Positions 54,948 to 63,126 of a stretch of DNA of 64,000 nt are shown piece by piece. The first letter of the stretch is position 1. Each line of letters begins with the position of its first letter. The notes under the pieces were generated by a model. The model had not been told where the DNA came from and did not search any database. It was given only the letters and a program-made list of their open reading frames with translations. Both the position numbers and the translations under genes were made by a program. This DNA is from VXYK01 sp965214565 (GTDB lineage: Bacteria; Actinomycetota; Acidimicrobiia; Acidimicrobiales; Aldehydirespiratoraceae): positions 1,054,001 through 1,118,000 of the forward strand of contig OZ243951.1 of the NCBI GenBank assembly GCA_965214565.1. Direction: 5' to 3'.

Positions 54948-56014
54948 TACGCCCGGTGTTGGTGCGAAGGGAGGCACCGGTTCGGGGTGGTCAGCCGCTG
55001 GCATTCGCGGTGGGCCTGCTCGTGGCGCTGGTGCTCGGCGCAGTTCTTCTATTGGTCGCAGGCGACAGCCCCACAGAGGTCTACAGACGGATGTTGTCGG
55101 CGTCGTTCGGTGACCTGGAGGCTTTTTCTGTCACCCTCAACCGGGCGGTTCCACTGGCACTCGCCGGTCTTGCTGTGGCGATAGCCGCAACCATGGGCCT
55201 CTGGAACATCGGGGCCGAGGGACAGATCCTGTTCGGCGCGACCACCGCCGCGGGGATAGCACAGATCGGCGAGGGTTGGTCGGGCCCGGTACTCATCTTG
55301 GCGATGATCGTCGGAGGGTCCATTGGCGGCGCGCTGTGGGCACTCGGACCTGCTGCGGCAAAGGCTTACATCGGCGTGAACGAGATAATCACCACGTTGA
55401 TGCTCAACGAGATCGCTGTTCGTCTGATCCGCTATCTGATCAACGGCCCATGGAAAGACCCCGAAGGCTACGGTTTCGTGCAGGCCCCGGCGCTCCCCGA
55501 ACAGTCGTTCCTTCCAGACTTGTTTCAACGTGCCCACATGGGGCTGCTGATCGCCGTTGCAGTGTTGGCGGTGGTCGGTCTGATGGTGTCGCACAGTTCG
55601 TGGGGCTATGAGCTTCGGGTCGCCGGGTCTTCAGGAGCGACCGCCACCTACGCAGGCATCTCGCTCAAGCGCAAGATTCTGACGGTGCTGGTGCTGTCGG
55701 GGGCGGTTGCGGGACTCGCCGGCGGAATCGAGCTGACCGGGAACGCAACCCGACTGACCGAGACAGTCTCCAACGGCTACGGCTTCGCGGGGATCATCGT
55801 GGCAGCCCTCGCGTTGATGCGTCCGAGTGGAGTGGCGGCGGTGGCGGTGCTGTTCGGCGCCGTGCAGGTCGGTGGACAGTCAATCAAGGCGATCGGCGTG
55901 TCCGACGCGGTATCGACCGTTCTGCAAGCGCTGATCCTCTTCGGCGTGATCGCCGCCGGGGTGCTGATCGTGTACCGCATCGAGATGGCCGAACCGAAGG
56001 TGCGCAGCACATGA
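54944..56014 (+). CDS. Nucleoside/purine ABC transporter permease (YufP-type), copy 2
   Basis: 356 residues. NRAVPLALAGLAVAIAATMGLWNIGAEGQILFG, AKAYIGVNEIITTLMLNEIAVRL and ATYAGISLKRKILTVLVLSGAVAGLAGG mark the large permease of BMP-type importers. No hydrophilic repeat tail, unlike the copy at 46862. Overlaps the ATPase gene before it and the second permease after it. Confidence 0.94.
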   Translation: MIRPVLVRREAPVRGGQPLAFAVGLLVALVLGAVLLLVAGDSPTEVYRRMLSASFGDLEAFSVTLNRAVPLALAGLAVAIAATMGLWNIGAEGQILFGATTAAGIAQIGEGWSGPVLILAMIVGGSIGGALWALGPAAAKAYIGVNEIITTLMLNEIAVRLIRYLINGPWKDPEGYGFVQAPALPEQSFLPDLFQRAHMGLLIAVAVLAVVGLMVSHSSWGYELRVAGSSGATATYAGISLKRKILTVLVLSGAVAGLAGGIELTGNATRLTETVSNGYGFAGIIVAALALMRPSGVAAVAVLFGAVQVGGQSIKAIGVSDAVSTVLQALILFGVIAAGVLIVYRIEMAEPKVRST

Positions 56015-56961
56015 TTCTTGGCCTCACCTTTCCAGAGACCGCGGTGATCGGCCTGCTCTTCGCCGCCATTCAATTCGGCGCGATGATCTATCTGGCGAGC
56101 CTGGGCGAGATGATCGCGGAACGGGCCGGCGTGCTCAACCTCGGCGTCGAGGGCATGATGGCCATGGGCGCGGTCGGCGGTTTCGTGTTTGCGTTCGAGA
56201 CCGGCAATCCCTGGCTGGGGCTGCTCGCCGCTGCCGTCATCGGTGCTTTGGTGGCGATGATTCATGGACTCTTCGCGGTGGTGCTCGGCGCCAACCAGGT
56301 TGTGAGCGGGTTGGCGCTCACGATTTTCGGGGTCGGTCTCGCCAACTTCTGGGGCACCGACTACGAGGGCGTCCGTCCAGAAATCCAGTTTGTGGACGTT
56401 GACTGGGGTCCGCTCAGTGACATTTCCTGGATCGGTCGGATCTTGTTCCAACAGTCTCCGCTGGCGTATCTGGCCGTCTTGGGGGGTTTCGTCACATGGT
56501 TCGTGTTGAACCGTACACGCGGGGGCCTGGCGTTGCGGGCTGCCGGCGAGTCTGCCGCATCCGCTGACGCGGCCGGGCATTCGGTGCTAGGTCTGCGTTT
56601 GTTCGCGGTGGCGATCGGCGGTGCGTTCGCGGGGATCGGCGGCGCCTATCTGTCTCTCTCGATCAGCCCCGGTTGGACCGTCGGGGTCGTGGCCGGCAGG
56701 GGTTGGATCGCGGTTGCGTTGGTGATCTTCGGTGCTTGGAAGGTGCGGCGGGTGGCTCTGGGGGCATTCTTGTTCGGTCTTGCGATGGCACTGCCGAACC
56801 GCACCGAGAGCTTCGACCTGCCCTGGGACCCTATTCTGTGGTCGATGCTTCCGTACGTCCTTACCATTGCGGTGATGATCGCCGGCGCGCTGGTGCTGCG
56901 GAACCGTCCGCCCGCGGCTCCCGCCGCGCTGGGGCTGCCGTTCCGCCGCGAGGAGCGTTAG
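56011..56961 (+). CDS. Nucleoside/purine ABC transporter permease (YufQ-type), copy 2
   Basis: 316 residues. MIYLASLGEMIAERAGVLNLGVEGMMAMGAVGGF is the diagnostic segment; GGLALRAAGESAASADAAGHSVLGLRL is the cytoplasmic loop. Completes the second importer. The 8-oxoguanine deaminase gene starts 3 bp after its stop, tying the importer to guanine-type substrates. Confidence 0.94.
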   Translation: MILGLTFPETAVIGLLFAAIQFGAMIYLASLGEMIAERAGVLNLGVEGMMAMGAVGGFVFAFETGNPWLGLLAAAVIGALVAMIHGLFAVVLGANQVVSGLALTIFGVGLANFWGTDYEGVRPEIQFVDVDWGPLSDISWIGRILFQQSPLAYLAVLGGFVTWFVLNRTRGGLALRAAGESAASADAAGHSVLGLRLFAVAIGGAFAGIGGAYLSLSISPGWTVGVVAGRGWIAVALVIFGAWKVRRVALGAFLFGLAMALPNRTESFDLPWDPILWSMLPYVLTIAVMIAGALVLRNRPPAAPAALGLPFRREER

Positions 56962-56964
56962 AGC

Positions 56965-58335
56965 ATGCCCGTAGACCTGCTTGTCGTCAACGCTGCGCTG
57001 GTGGCCACGGTTGATGAGCAGCGTCGGGAGATTCCCGGGGGCTGGGTCGCCTGCACGGACGGCAGGATCTCAGCAGTCGGGACACCGGGCGAGCCCCCTC
57101 CCGCTGCTCAACGAACGATCTCTGCGGACGGGTGTCTGGTCACGCCCGGTCTCATCAACACCCACCATCACCTGTTCCAGAATCTGACGCGTGCCTACAC
57201 GCCGATGACTTCCGCGCCCCTGTTCGGCTGGCTGCAGACGTTGTATCCGCTGTGGACCGCGGCTTTGGACGAACAAGCCGCCCATGTGTCCACCTGGGTC
57301 GGCCTGGCTGAACTGGCCTTGAGCGGCTGTACCACATCGACGGACCACCACTACCTGCATCCGCAGGGTGCGGGCGATCTCCTCAGCGCACAGGTCGCAG
57401 CAGCGCGTGACATCGGCATGCGCTTCCACCCCACCTACGGCTCGATGAGCCTCTCGGTCAAGGATGGGGGCCTTCCTCCCGACGATGCGGTGCGCGATGA
57501 GGAGTTCATTCTCGCCGAGAGTGAGCGTGCCGTCGCTCGGCACCACGACCGCAGCCACGGGGCCATGACCCGGGTCGCGTTGGCTCCTTGCTCTCCGTTC
57601 ACAGTCACGACTGCCTTGATGCAGCAGAGTGCGGCGCTGGCCGAGAGACTCGACGTCCGCCTGCACACGCATCTGGCCGAGAACGTCGAGGACGACGACT
57701 TCTCGATGGCGACCTACGGGATGCGCTGCGTTGAGCATTTCGAGCATTGCGGCTGGCTCAGCGACCGCTCCTGGGTGGCGCATTGCGTCCGTCCGAATCC
57801 TGACGAGGTCGTCAAGCTCGGCACCGCTGGTGTGGGGATCGCCCACTGCCCGAGTTCCAATCTGATTCTCAGCTCCGGGATCGCTCCGGTTGCTGAGTTC
57901 CGAGCCGCCGGTTCGCCGGTCGGTCTGGGGTGTGACGGTTCCTCCTCGGCTGACAGTGCCTCGCTGTGGCAGGAGGCGCGTCAGGCGATGCTGTTGGGGA
58001 AACTCCGCAACGGTGCCGATTCGATGCCCGCCCGCGCGGCGCTGGAAATAGCCACCCGGGGCGGGGCTGCCTGTCTCGGCCGTTCGGGAGAGCTCGGAGA
58101 GTTGTCGCTCGGCGCGGTGGCCGACATTGCCGTGTGGCGCCTCGACGGCCCTGCCTTCGCCGGCGTGCTCGATGACCTGGTCGAGGGCTGGCTCCGCTGC
58201 GGTCCGGTGGGTGCCCACCACACGATCGTCAACGGCGAGTCCGTCGTCTACAATGGCGAACTCGCCTCACCCCGCCTCGAAGAGATGCTGACCACCCACC
58301 GAACCATCGCCCGCCGCTTCCAACCCCGGCCCTGA
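56965..58335 (+). CDS. 8-oxoguanine deaminase
   Basis: 456-residue zinc amidohydrolase. TPGLINTHHHLFQNLTRAYTP carries the HxH metal pair and the substrate loop, SAPLFGWLQTLYPLW is characteristic of the 8-oxoguanine/hydroxyatrazine-type deaminases, then TSTDHHYLHP, THLAENVEDD, AHCVRPN and LGCDGSSSADSASLWQEAR supply remaining His/Asp ligands. It converts 8-oxoguanine to urate-type products (8-oxoguanine to uric acid and ammonia) and often acts on isocytosine-like rings. Being directly behind a BMP importer suggests uptake and deamination of oxidised or normal purines. Confidence 0.9.
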   Translation: MPVDLLVVNAALVATVDEQRREIPGGWVACTDGRISAVGTPGEPPPAAQRTISADGCLVTPGLINTHHHLFQNLTRAYTPMTSAPLFGWLQTLYPLWTAALDEQAAHVSTWVGLAELALSGCTTSTDHHYLHPQGAGDLLSAQVAAARDIGMRFHPTYGSMSLSVKDGGLPPDDAVRDEEFILAESERAVARHHDRSHGAMTRVALAPCSPFTVTTALMQQSAALAERLDVRLHTHLAENVEDDDFSMATYGMRCVEHFEHCGWLSDRSWVAHCVRPNPDEVVKLGTAGVGIAHCPSSNLILSSGIAPVAEFRAAGSPVGLGCDGSSSADSASLWQEARQAMLLGKLRNGADSMPARAALEIATRGGAACLGRSGELGELSLGAVADIAVWRLDGPAFAGVLDDLVEGWLRCGPVGAHHTIVNGESVVYNGELASPRLEEMLTTHRTIARRFQPRP

Positions 58336-58475
58336 GCCAAGCCTGAACCCAACTCCGTTCGGATTGCGGGTCATCGCCAACAAGAACCGCCTGCCTGGTG
58401 TCACGCCTGGTAGATGATGGTTTTGTGGGTTCGATGAGCTTCCACAGCTACCGTCCGCCAGAAAATTCTTTATGT

Positions 58476-58511
58476 TTGACTTGACGCGGGGGGGGGGGGG
58501 GGGGGTATTAG
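58476..58511 (+). promoter_or_regulatory. G18 tract between promoter-like hexamers, possible phase-variable promoter
   Basis: TTGACTTGACG (58476-58486) is followed by C, an uninterrupted run of 18 G (58488-58505) and TATTAG (58506-58511). Taking TTGACG 58481-58486 as -35 and TATTAG as -10 gives a 19-bp spacer made almost wholly of G. Slipped-strand changes would move the spacing through the 17-bp optimum, as in poly-G phase-variable promoters of Neisseria. The next ATG is at 58524, so the transcript would be near leaderless. Confidence 0.5.
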
Positions 58512-58523
58512 GACTTGGCGGCC

Positions 58524-60251
58524 ATGGAGAGCCGTACACATTTCAAGTCCCGTTGGTTGACCCTACTGAAGCCCGGGAGGCCGCTCAAGCCGAGTGTGCT
58601 TGTGGTCGTGGCGCTGGCGTTGTGTGGGTCTGTGTTGGTGCCTGTCTCCTTGTCGGCGCATCCTGGTGAGGAGGTTCCGTACACCGAGACTCGTGAGGAG
58701 CGTATACCCCAACCCGACAAGCTGGTTCCTGACGGTACCGAACGGGTCCCAGACGGGGCGCCGTATCAGGTCCCAGACGGTACCGAACAGGTTGAGGACG
58801 GTACCGAACGGGTCCCAGACGGTACCGAACGGGTCCCAGACGGGGCGCCGTACCAGGTCCCAGACGGTACCGAACAGGTCCAGGTCGGCACCGAGCCTGT
58901 GTACAGCTACAAGACGGAGCTTGTGAAGGTCGTCACCTATGTTTCGTCTGAGGTTCCGGTGTACGGGTATCGGAGGGTTCAGTACCCGTGTCCTCCGCCT
59001 GACCGTCCGTGCTACAGACGCGAGCGGTATGTAACGGGCTACGAACCCGGCCCGCCCGTCCAGGTTGTGAAGTGGGAGTGGCAACGGGTCCAGGTCCAGA
59101 CCGGTACCAGGCCCGTGTACGAGACGGTGACCAAGTACAAGTGGGTGACCGACTACAAGACGGTGATCAAGTACAAACGGGTGCCCAAGTACGAGACGGT
59201 GATCAAGTACAAGTGGGTGACCGACTACAAGACGGTGATCAAGTACAAACGGGTGCCGCAGCCAGACATCGTGCGGAAGGTGACCTACACGCATCCTACG
59301 GACACAGTCACCAAACACGACGCCTCAGAGCACACCTGCCCACCCGGGCGATACATGGCACCGCTACCGAAAATGTGGGTTCACAACGAGGCTTCGGGAA
59401 GGTCGGCAACGCCGAGCTACAGGTTCACTTTAACGGAGCCGACCAACCGAAATTCCGTTGTTGTCGAAGAGTGGGAACTGGTAGATTCTCACACTGGTTG
59501 TCATCGTCCGTTGGCACCCCCCAAAGAAAAGCCAAAGTCGTTTTGGGATATTGTTGTAGGTCCGGTCAAGGACAAACTTGAGTCGGCGACAGTTTCGGCA
59601 ACGAAATCGTTGCAAGAGGCTCAACCTAAAGTGTACGCGGTGTTTTATAAAGGTATATGCGTTTTCGGTGCGGCGATAGAATTGATCTATGAGTGGTTGA
59701 GCGAGTGGTTGTTTGAATTATCTTTGGTGAGCCCAAAGGCTTATCAGCAAATAAAACAATATAAGGATCAGATAGTTGCTCTTGGTAAGCGTATTGCGAG
59801 CTTGGCTGAACGTTGGAAGGTCGCTGCTGGGGTGGCTGGGGTTGCGGCTGTTGGCGTTGAGTTGCTGCTTTGCAGTTTTGGTGTGAAGCCTGGAGATAAT
59901 GATTTACCTGATCTAACGGAGCCACCGGACGACGACAAGGCCGACGGCACCGGTACCCCGCCCACCACAACCACCACAACAACCACCACCACAACCACCA
60001 CCACGACACTGGACCCGAAGAAGGACGAGACCGACGACGAGACCGACGACACTGACGACGACACCGACACTGCCGCGCCGACTTGCCCGACGGGTCAGAG
60101 ACTGTTCGGGAGCAAATGCTTGCCTGTTGTGCGACACTGGAACTACGCGGATTGGTGGCTTCGGAGAGAGCCTGGGTGTGTAGCTGTTGCCATCTGGGAA
60201 CGACCGCCGAGAGCGCCCCGGATCGCGTATAGCTGCCCACATAGGAAATAA
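58524..60251 (+). CDS. Secreted repeat-rich protein of unknown function
   Basis: 575 residues. A basic N-terminus and hydrophobic PSVLVVVALALCGSVLVPVS ending SLSA suggest Sec export. Then: (a) ~70-150, heptad-like DGTERVP / DGAPYQVP units; (b) ~150-200, Tyr/Pro/Cys-rich; (c) ~200-255, Y-K-x-V repeats (KYKWVTDYKTVIKYKRVP twice); (d) ~265-330, a domain with Cys; (e) ~335-450, a helical AT-richer part with a hydrophobic stretch; (f) 15 consecutive Thr, an acidic Asp/Thr segment, and a four-Cys C-terminus (CPTGQRLFGSKC). Looks like a surface or wall-associated stalk protein. TTG 58515 is an alternative start. No family recognised. Confidence 0.75.
   Translation: MESRTHFKSRWLTLLKPGRPLKPSVLVVVALALCGSVLVPVSLSAHPGEEVPYTETREERIPQPDKLVPDGTERVPDGAPYQVPDGTEQVEDGTERVPDGTERVPDGAPYQVPDGTEQVQVGTEPVYSYKTELVKVVTYVSSEVPVYGYRRVQYPCPPPDRPCYRRERYVTGYEPGPPVQVVKWEWQRVQVQTGTRPVYETVTKYKWVTDYKTVIKYKRVPKYETVIKYKWVTDYKTVIKYKRVPQPDIVRKVTYTHPTDTVTKHDASEHTCPPGRYMAPLPKMWVHNEASGRSATPSYRFTLTEPTNRNSVVVEEWELVDSHTGCHRPLAPPKEKPKSFWDIVVGPVKDKLESATVSATKSLQEAQPKVYAVFYKGICVFGAAIELIYEWLSEWLFELSLVSPKAYQQIKQYKDQIVALGKRIASLAERWKVAAGVAGVAAVGVELLLCSFGVKPGDNDLPDLTEPPDDDKADGTGTPPTTTTTTTTTTTTTTTLDPKKDETDDETDDTDDDTDTAAPTCPTGQRLFGSKCLPVVRHWNYADWWLRREPGCVAVAIWERPPRAPRIAYSCPHRK
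58726..58888 (+). repeat. 21/24-bp coding repeats (DGTERVP-type)
   Basis: Units GACGGTACCGAACGGGTCCC and the longer GACGGGGCGCCGTA-CAGGTCCCA variant alternate eight times. A block of four units is duplicated almost exactly, so copy number probably changes by recombination or slippage. Confidence 0.85.
59116..59261 (+). repeat. Two ~72-bp coding repeats (Y-K-x-V type)
   Basis: The stretch from TACGAGACGGTGA-CAAGTACAAGTGGGTG to AAGTACAAACGGGTGCC occurs twice with near identity, itself built of 15-18-bp subunits ending TACAAG or TACAAA. Encodes alternating Tyr/Lys/Val strands. Confidence 0.8.
59967..60008 (+). repeat. Poly-Thr codon tract
   Basis: A run of ACC/ACA/ACG codons encodes 15 consecutive Thr in the 58524 product. 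Simple-sequence DNA; a possible O-glycosylated linker in the protein. A similar run begins near 63945 at the window edge. Confidence 0.85.
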
Positions 60252-60295
60252 GTGAGACCTGTTGCCCCCGGATCGAGGACGGTGCCGCTCAGCGC

Positions 60296-60545
60296 CTCCC
60301 TGGTCGTGACCTGGTGGACCTGGTGCCCACGAGATCGAGACCGCTGCCCGTGATCGAGGGACGCTGGAGCCGTCGCCGCGGGTGGCCAGGATCTCGTGCC
60401 CGGAGCCGTCGCCCGCGGTGCCCTGGACGTGCCCGCCGGTGCCCTCCAGCCCGGAGCCCGTCGCCCTGGAGCCGGGCTGCTCCTCGAGCCGGAGCCGGAG
60501 CCGTCGCCCGGAGCCCTGGTGCCCCACGAGATCGAGACGGCCGCC
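60296..60545. repeat. GC-rich degenerate repeat patch, no convincing gene
   Basis: The 430-bp gap 60252-60682 holds repeated words: CACGAGATCGAGAC at ~60328 and ~60527, GGAGCCGTCGCC(C) three times, and GTGCCCTGGA/GTGCCCTCCA. All frames that stay open have repetitive Pro/Gly/Ala/Arg composition, so I call no protein. A GTGTCCCCGGACAC palindrome (60593-60606) follows, near a TACGAT -10-like hexamer. Confidence 0.5.
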
Positions 60546-60607
60546 GCCCCCCACATTTACGCGCAGGCTCGAACTTTCACTGTGTTACGATAGTGTCCCC
60601 GGACACG

Positions 60608-60661
60608 ATGACCGCTAAAGACATCAACCAGCACACCAGCGACCTCGCCCGTGTGCGGTGA
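60608..60661 (+). CDS. Possible 17-residue leader peptide
   Basis: ATG 60608 to TGA 60659-60661 encodes MTAKDINQHTSDLARVR, ending 21 bp before the next gene. It sits right after the 60593 palindrome. Could be a leader ORF or the remnant start of a lost gene; no family recognised. Confidence 0.25.
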   Translation: MTAKDINQHTSDLARVR

Positions 60662-60682
60662 CTGTAAGGAGGAGGCAACATA

Positions 60683-60955
60683 ATGGAGACTGACCCAGAC
60701 TCTGTTGAGATAGAAGACAGTCAAGCAAGCTTCAAGAAGAGTGCCGTTCGGTTTATTTTTGCTCGTAGCTACAGGCTTTGGCTTCTAATAGCAATTCTTT
60801 TTATGCTGGGTTCGGTATGTAAATATGTTCTTGGGGTGCCTCCAATTATTATGTCAATTGTTGGTGTAACGTACGCGTGGTGGTTTTTCAAGGCTTGGGA
60901 AGAGTTTGTTTATGAGGAGGGCGTATCGGGCTCTTCGCGTTTCAGGTCGGGGTGA
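60683..60955 (+). CDS. Small AT-rich membrane protein, 3' end replaced by IS sequence
   Basis: 90 residues with two hydrophobic segments (LWLLIAILFMLGSVCKYVLG and PIIMSIVGVTYAWWFF). RBS AAGGAGGAGG is strong. The DNA is much richer in A+T than the surroundings, a sign of transfer. The last ~10 codons (from 60929) are the terminal inverted repeat of an ISL3-type element, so the native C-terminus was cut off and the reading frame now stops at TGA 60953-60955 inside the IS. Function unknown. Confidence 0.6.
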   Translation: METDPDSVEIEDSQASFKKSAVRFIFARSYRLWLLIAILFMLGSVCKYVLGVPPIIMSIVGVTYAWWFFKAWEEFVYEEGVSGSSRFRSG

Positions 60956-61703
60956 GGGTGTCGAGTAGTGTCCAGTTGGGTTTGCCGGCGTAGAGGAGTG
61001 TTCGTATTCGGTAGTTGTTGAAGTTGGTGAACCCGTAGGCGACGCGTTTGACGCGTTTGATCAGATTGTTGGCTGCTTCAGTAGCGGCGTTTGTGACCCT
61101 GGCGTGGTGCCAGTTCGCGATTTGGACTCTCCAGCGGTGGAGGGTGCGGCCGAGCCGGTTGATCTCGTCGGGTAGCCACGGGTCTTGGAACTCATCGGCG
61201 AGCTGTTCGACGGTCTCGACACCAACTTTGGGGTCGCCGATGTCATAGATCGAGCGGAGAACCTCTTTGGCGTGCCAGGCGTTGCGGACCTCGCCGTGGG
61301 GGTCTCCTGCTTGGAGCAGTCCGGTCAGTTTGGTCCAGCCGTTGTCGGTGATCTTCTCAGAGCCCGACACCAACAGTTTGCGGGCTTTGTAGAGGGGGTC
61401 GTGTTTGCGTCCGCGGTGACCGAGCGTTTGGTTTTGGACCCGGCGACGAACCTCGTCGAGCGCGTCGTTGCCGAGCCGCACGACACCGAACGGGTCAGCG
61501 ACCTGTTCGGCATCTGGCAGCGCTGTGTCGAACGCAGCCCGGTACGGCCCTGACAGGTCCAGGGTCGCCCAAGCAATGTTGTTACGCCACTCCTGTGGTT
61601 GATCCAACAACCACCGTGCGGGTGCTTGCGCGGTTCTGTGTGGCACTATGTCCAACAACTGGCCCCGACCGACATCAACAACACCGGTTGCCCAGGCTTT
61701 GGT
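60942..61703 (-). pseudogene. ISL3-type transposase of element A, C-terminal part
   Basis: Encodes the portion from the KAWATGVVDVGRGQLLDIVP region to the C-terminus ending LLDTLTPT. It has VADPFGVVRL where the intact copy reads VADPFHVVRL, and keeps TNAATEAANNLIKRVKR with the presumed last catalytic Glu. It is cut at 61696-61703, the target octamer of element B. An internal Met at 61658 could start a 238-residue fragment, probably non-functional. Confidence 0.85.
61696..61703. repeat. Left 8-bp target-site duplication of element B
   Basis: GCTTTGGT, matched by GCTTTGGT at 63119-63126. Eight bp is the usual duplication length in the ISL3 family. Confidence 0.9.
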
Positions 61704-63118
61704 GGCTCTTCGCGTTTCAGGGTGGAGTGAGGGTGTCGAGTAGTGTCCAGTTGGGTTTGCCGGCGTACAGTAGGGCGCGGATTCGGTAGTTGTTGAACTT
61801 GGTGAACCCGAACGCGACGCGTTTGACGCGTTTGATCAAGTTGTTGGCGGCTTCAGTAGCGGCGTTGGTGACCCGAGCGCGATGCCAGTTCGCGATTTGG
61901 ACTCTCCAGCGGTGGAGGGTCCGGCCGAGCCGGTTGATCTCTTCGGGTAGCCACGGGTCTTGGAACTCATCAGCGAGCTGTTCGACGGTCTCGACACCAA
62001 CTTTGGGGTCGCCGATGTCATAGATGCCGCGCAGGGTTTCTTTGGCGTGCCAGGCGTTGCGGACTTCTCCGTGGGGGTCGCCTGCTTCGAGCAGTCCCCG
62101 CAGCCGGTTACGGCCGTTGTCGGTGATCTTCTCAGAGCCTGACACCAACAGTTTGCGTGCCCGGTACAGCGGATCGTCTTTACGTCCGCGGTGCCCGAGT
62201 GTCTGGTTCTGGACTCTGCGCCGGACCTCGTCGAGCGCGTCGTTGCCCAATCTCACGACGTGAAACGGGTCCGCGACCTGCTTCGCGTGCGGCAGCGCTG
62301 TGTCGAACGCGGCCCGGTACGGCCCTGACAGGTCCAACGCCGCCCAAGCAATGTTGTTGCGCCACTGCTGGGGCCGTTCAAGCAGCCATTTCGCGGGTGC
62401 TTCAGCGGTTCTGCCTGGGACTATGTCAAGGAGCTGTCCCCGACCGACATCAACAACACCGGTTGCCCAGGCTTTGGTGCGGAACTTCCCGCGGCGCCAC
62501 ATCAGATGCTCGTCAAGACCCAACGCCTCGGTGTCACCGATCCGCTCGACATCGGCTTCGAGCAGTGCTTGGCCCCAACGTTGCACCGACCCGTTCACCG
62601 GATGCCAATTGCATCCCAGCTCTGATGCGACTTCTTTGAGCGGGCGGCCACGACCGGCCTGACGCGTGACCCAGCGACCCGCCCGCGTCGTCAGGCGCTC
62701 ACGCGGCGGCGCAATCTGACAGTCCTGTTCAGTGACCGTACCCGCCGCGCATTCGCTACCCCCGCAGCGCCACCGGCGTTTGTGCCACACCAGCAACACC
62801 GCCCGCCCGAACACCGGCAGGTCAACCAACTCCACGGTCCGTTCACCGTTGGACCACAACGGTCCGCCACAGGCCGCACAGTCCGGTCTCTCCGCCCGCC
62901 GACGGACATGCACCCGCAACGGCGCGCCCACATCGTCGTCGACGCCGACCACCTCCACGTCGCCCAACCCAACCAACAACTCACACACGCGTGTAGGGTC
63001 AACTTCCACAGAGATCCTCCAGTTCCTCGGCTGCAGATACAGCACCGATTCTGGGGGATCTCTCGCGTTCACCCGCGGACCCTCACCCCACCGACTCCAC
63101 CCTCAAACGCGATGAGCC
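61704..63118. mobile_element. ISL3-family element B, apparently intact (1415 bp)
   Basis: Ends GGCTCTTCGCGTTTCAGGGT (left) and, read inward, GGCTCATCGCGTTTGAGGGT (right) match at all but two of 20 positions. Flanked by GCTTTGGT on both sides. Contains one uninterrupted transposase gene on the minus strand. It landed inside the transposase gene of element A in the same orientation, so it is the younger insertion. Confidence 0.93.
61717..63009 (-). CDS. ISL3-family transposase (element B)
   Basis: 430 residues from GTG 63009; ATG 63072 would add 21. GTG is preferred because element A keeps the same GTG but not the upstream ATG. N-terminal zinc-finger pattern (DCAACGGPLW, RWRCGGSECAAGT) and HTH region (GRPLKEVASELGCNW), then the DDE core: LGLDEHLMW, ALDLSGPYRAAF, VADPFHVVRL and late Glu in NAATEAANNLIKRVKR. 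All catalytic positions appear intact, so element B may be active. Confidence 0.92.
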   Translation of the reverse strand: MEVDPTRVCELLVGLGDVEVVGVDDDVGAPLRVHVRRRAERPDCAACGGPLWSNGERTVELVDLPVFGRAVLLVWHKRRWRCGGSECAAGTVTEQDCQIAPPRERLTTRAGRWVTRQAGRGRPLKEVASELGCNWHPVNGSVQRWGQALLEADVERIGDTEALGLDEHLMWRRGKFRTKAWATGVVDVGRGQLLDIVPGRTAEAPAKWLLERPQQWRNNIAWAALDLSGPYRAAFDTALPHAKQVADPFHVVRLGNDALDEVRRRVQNQTLGHRGRKDDPLYRARKLLVSGSEKITDNGRNRLRGLLEAGDPHGEVRNAWHAKETLRGIYDIGDPKVGVETVEQLADEFQDPWLPEEINRLGRTLHRWRVQIANWHRARVTNAATEAANNLIKRVKRVAFGFTKFNNYRIRALLYAGKPNWTLLDTLTPP

Positions 63119-63126
63119 GCTTTGGT
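63119..63126. repeat. Right 8-bp target-site duplication of element B
   Basis: GCTTTGGT, the partner of 61696-61703. Confidence 0.9.

Noticed and set aside
59913..60554. Minus-strand Gly/Arg-rich frame over the repeat patch
   Set aside because: Composition follows the simple-sequence DNA and it overlaps the secreted-protein gene antisense.
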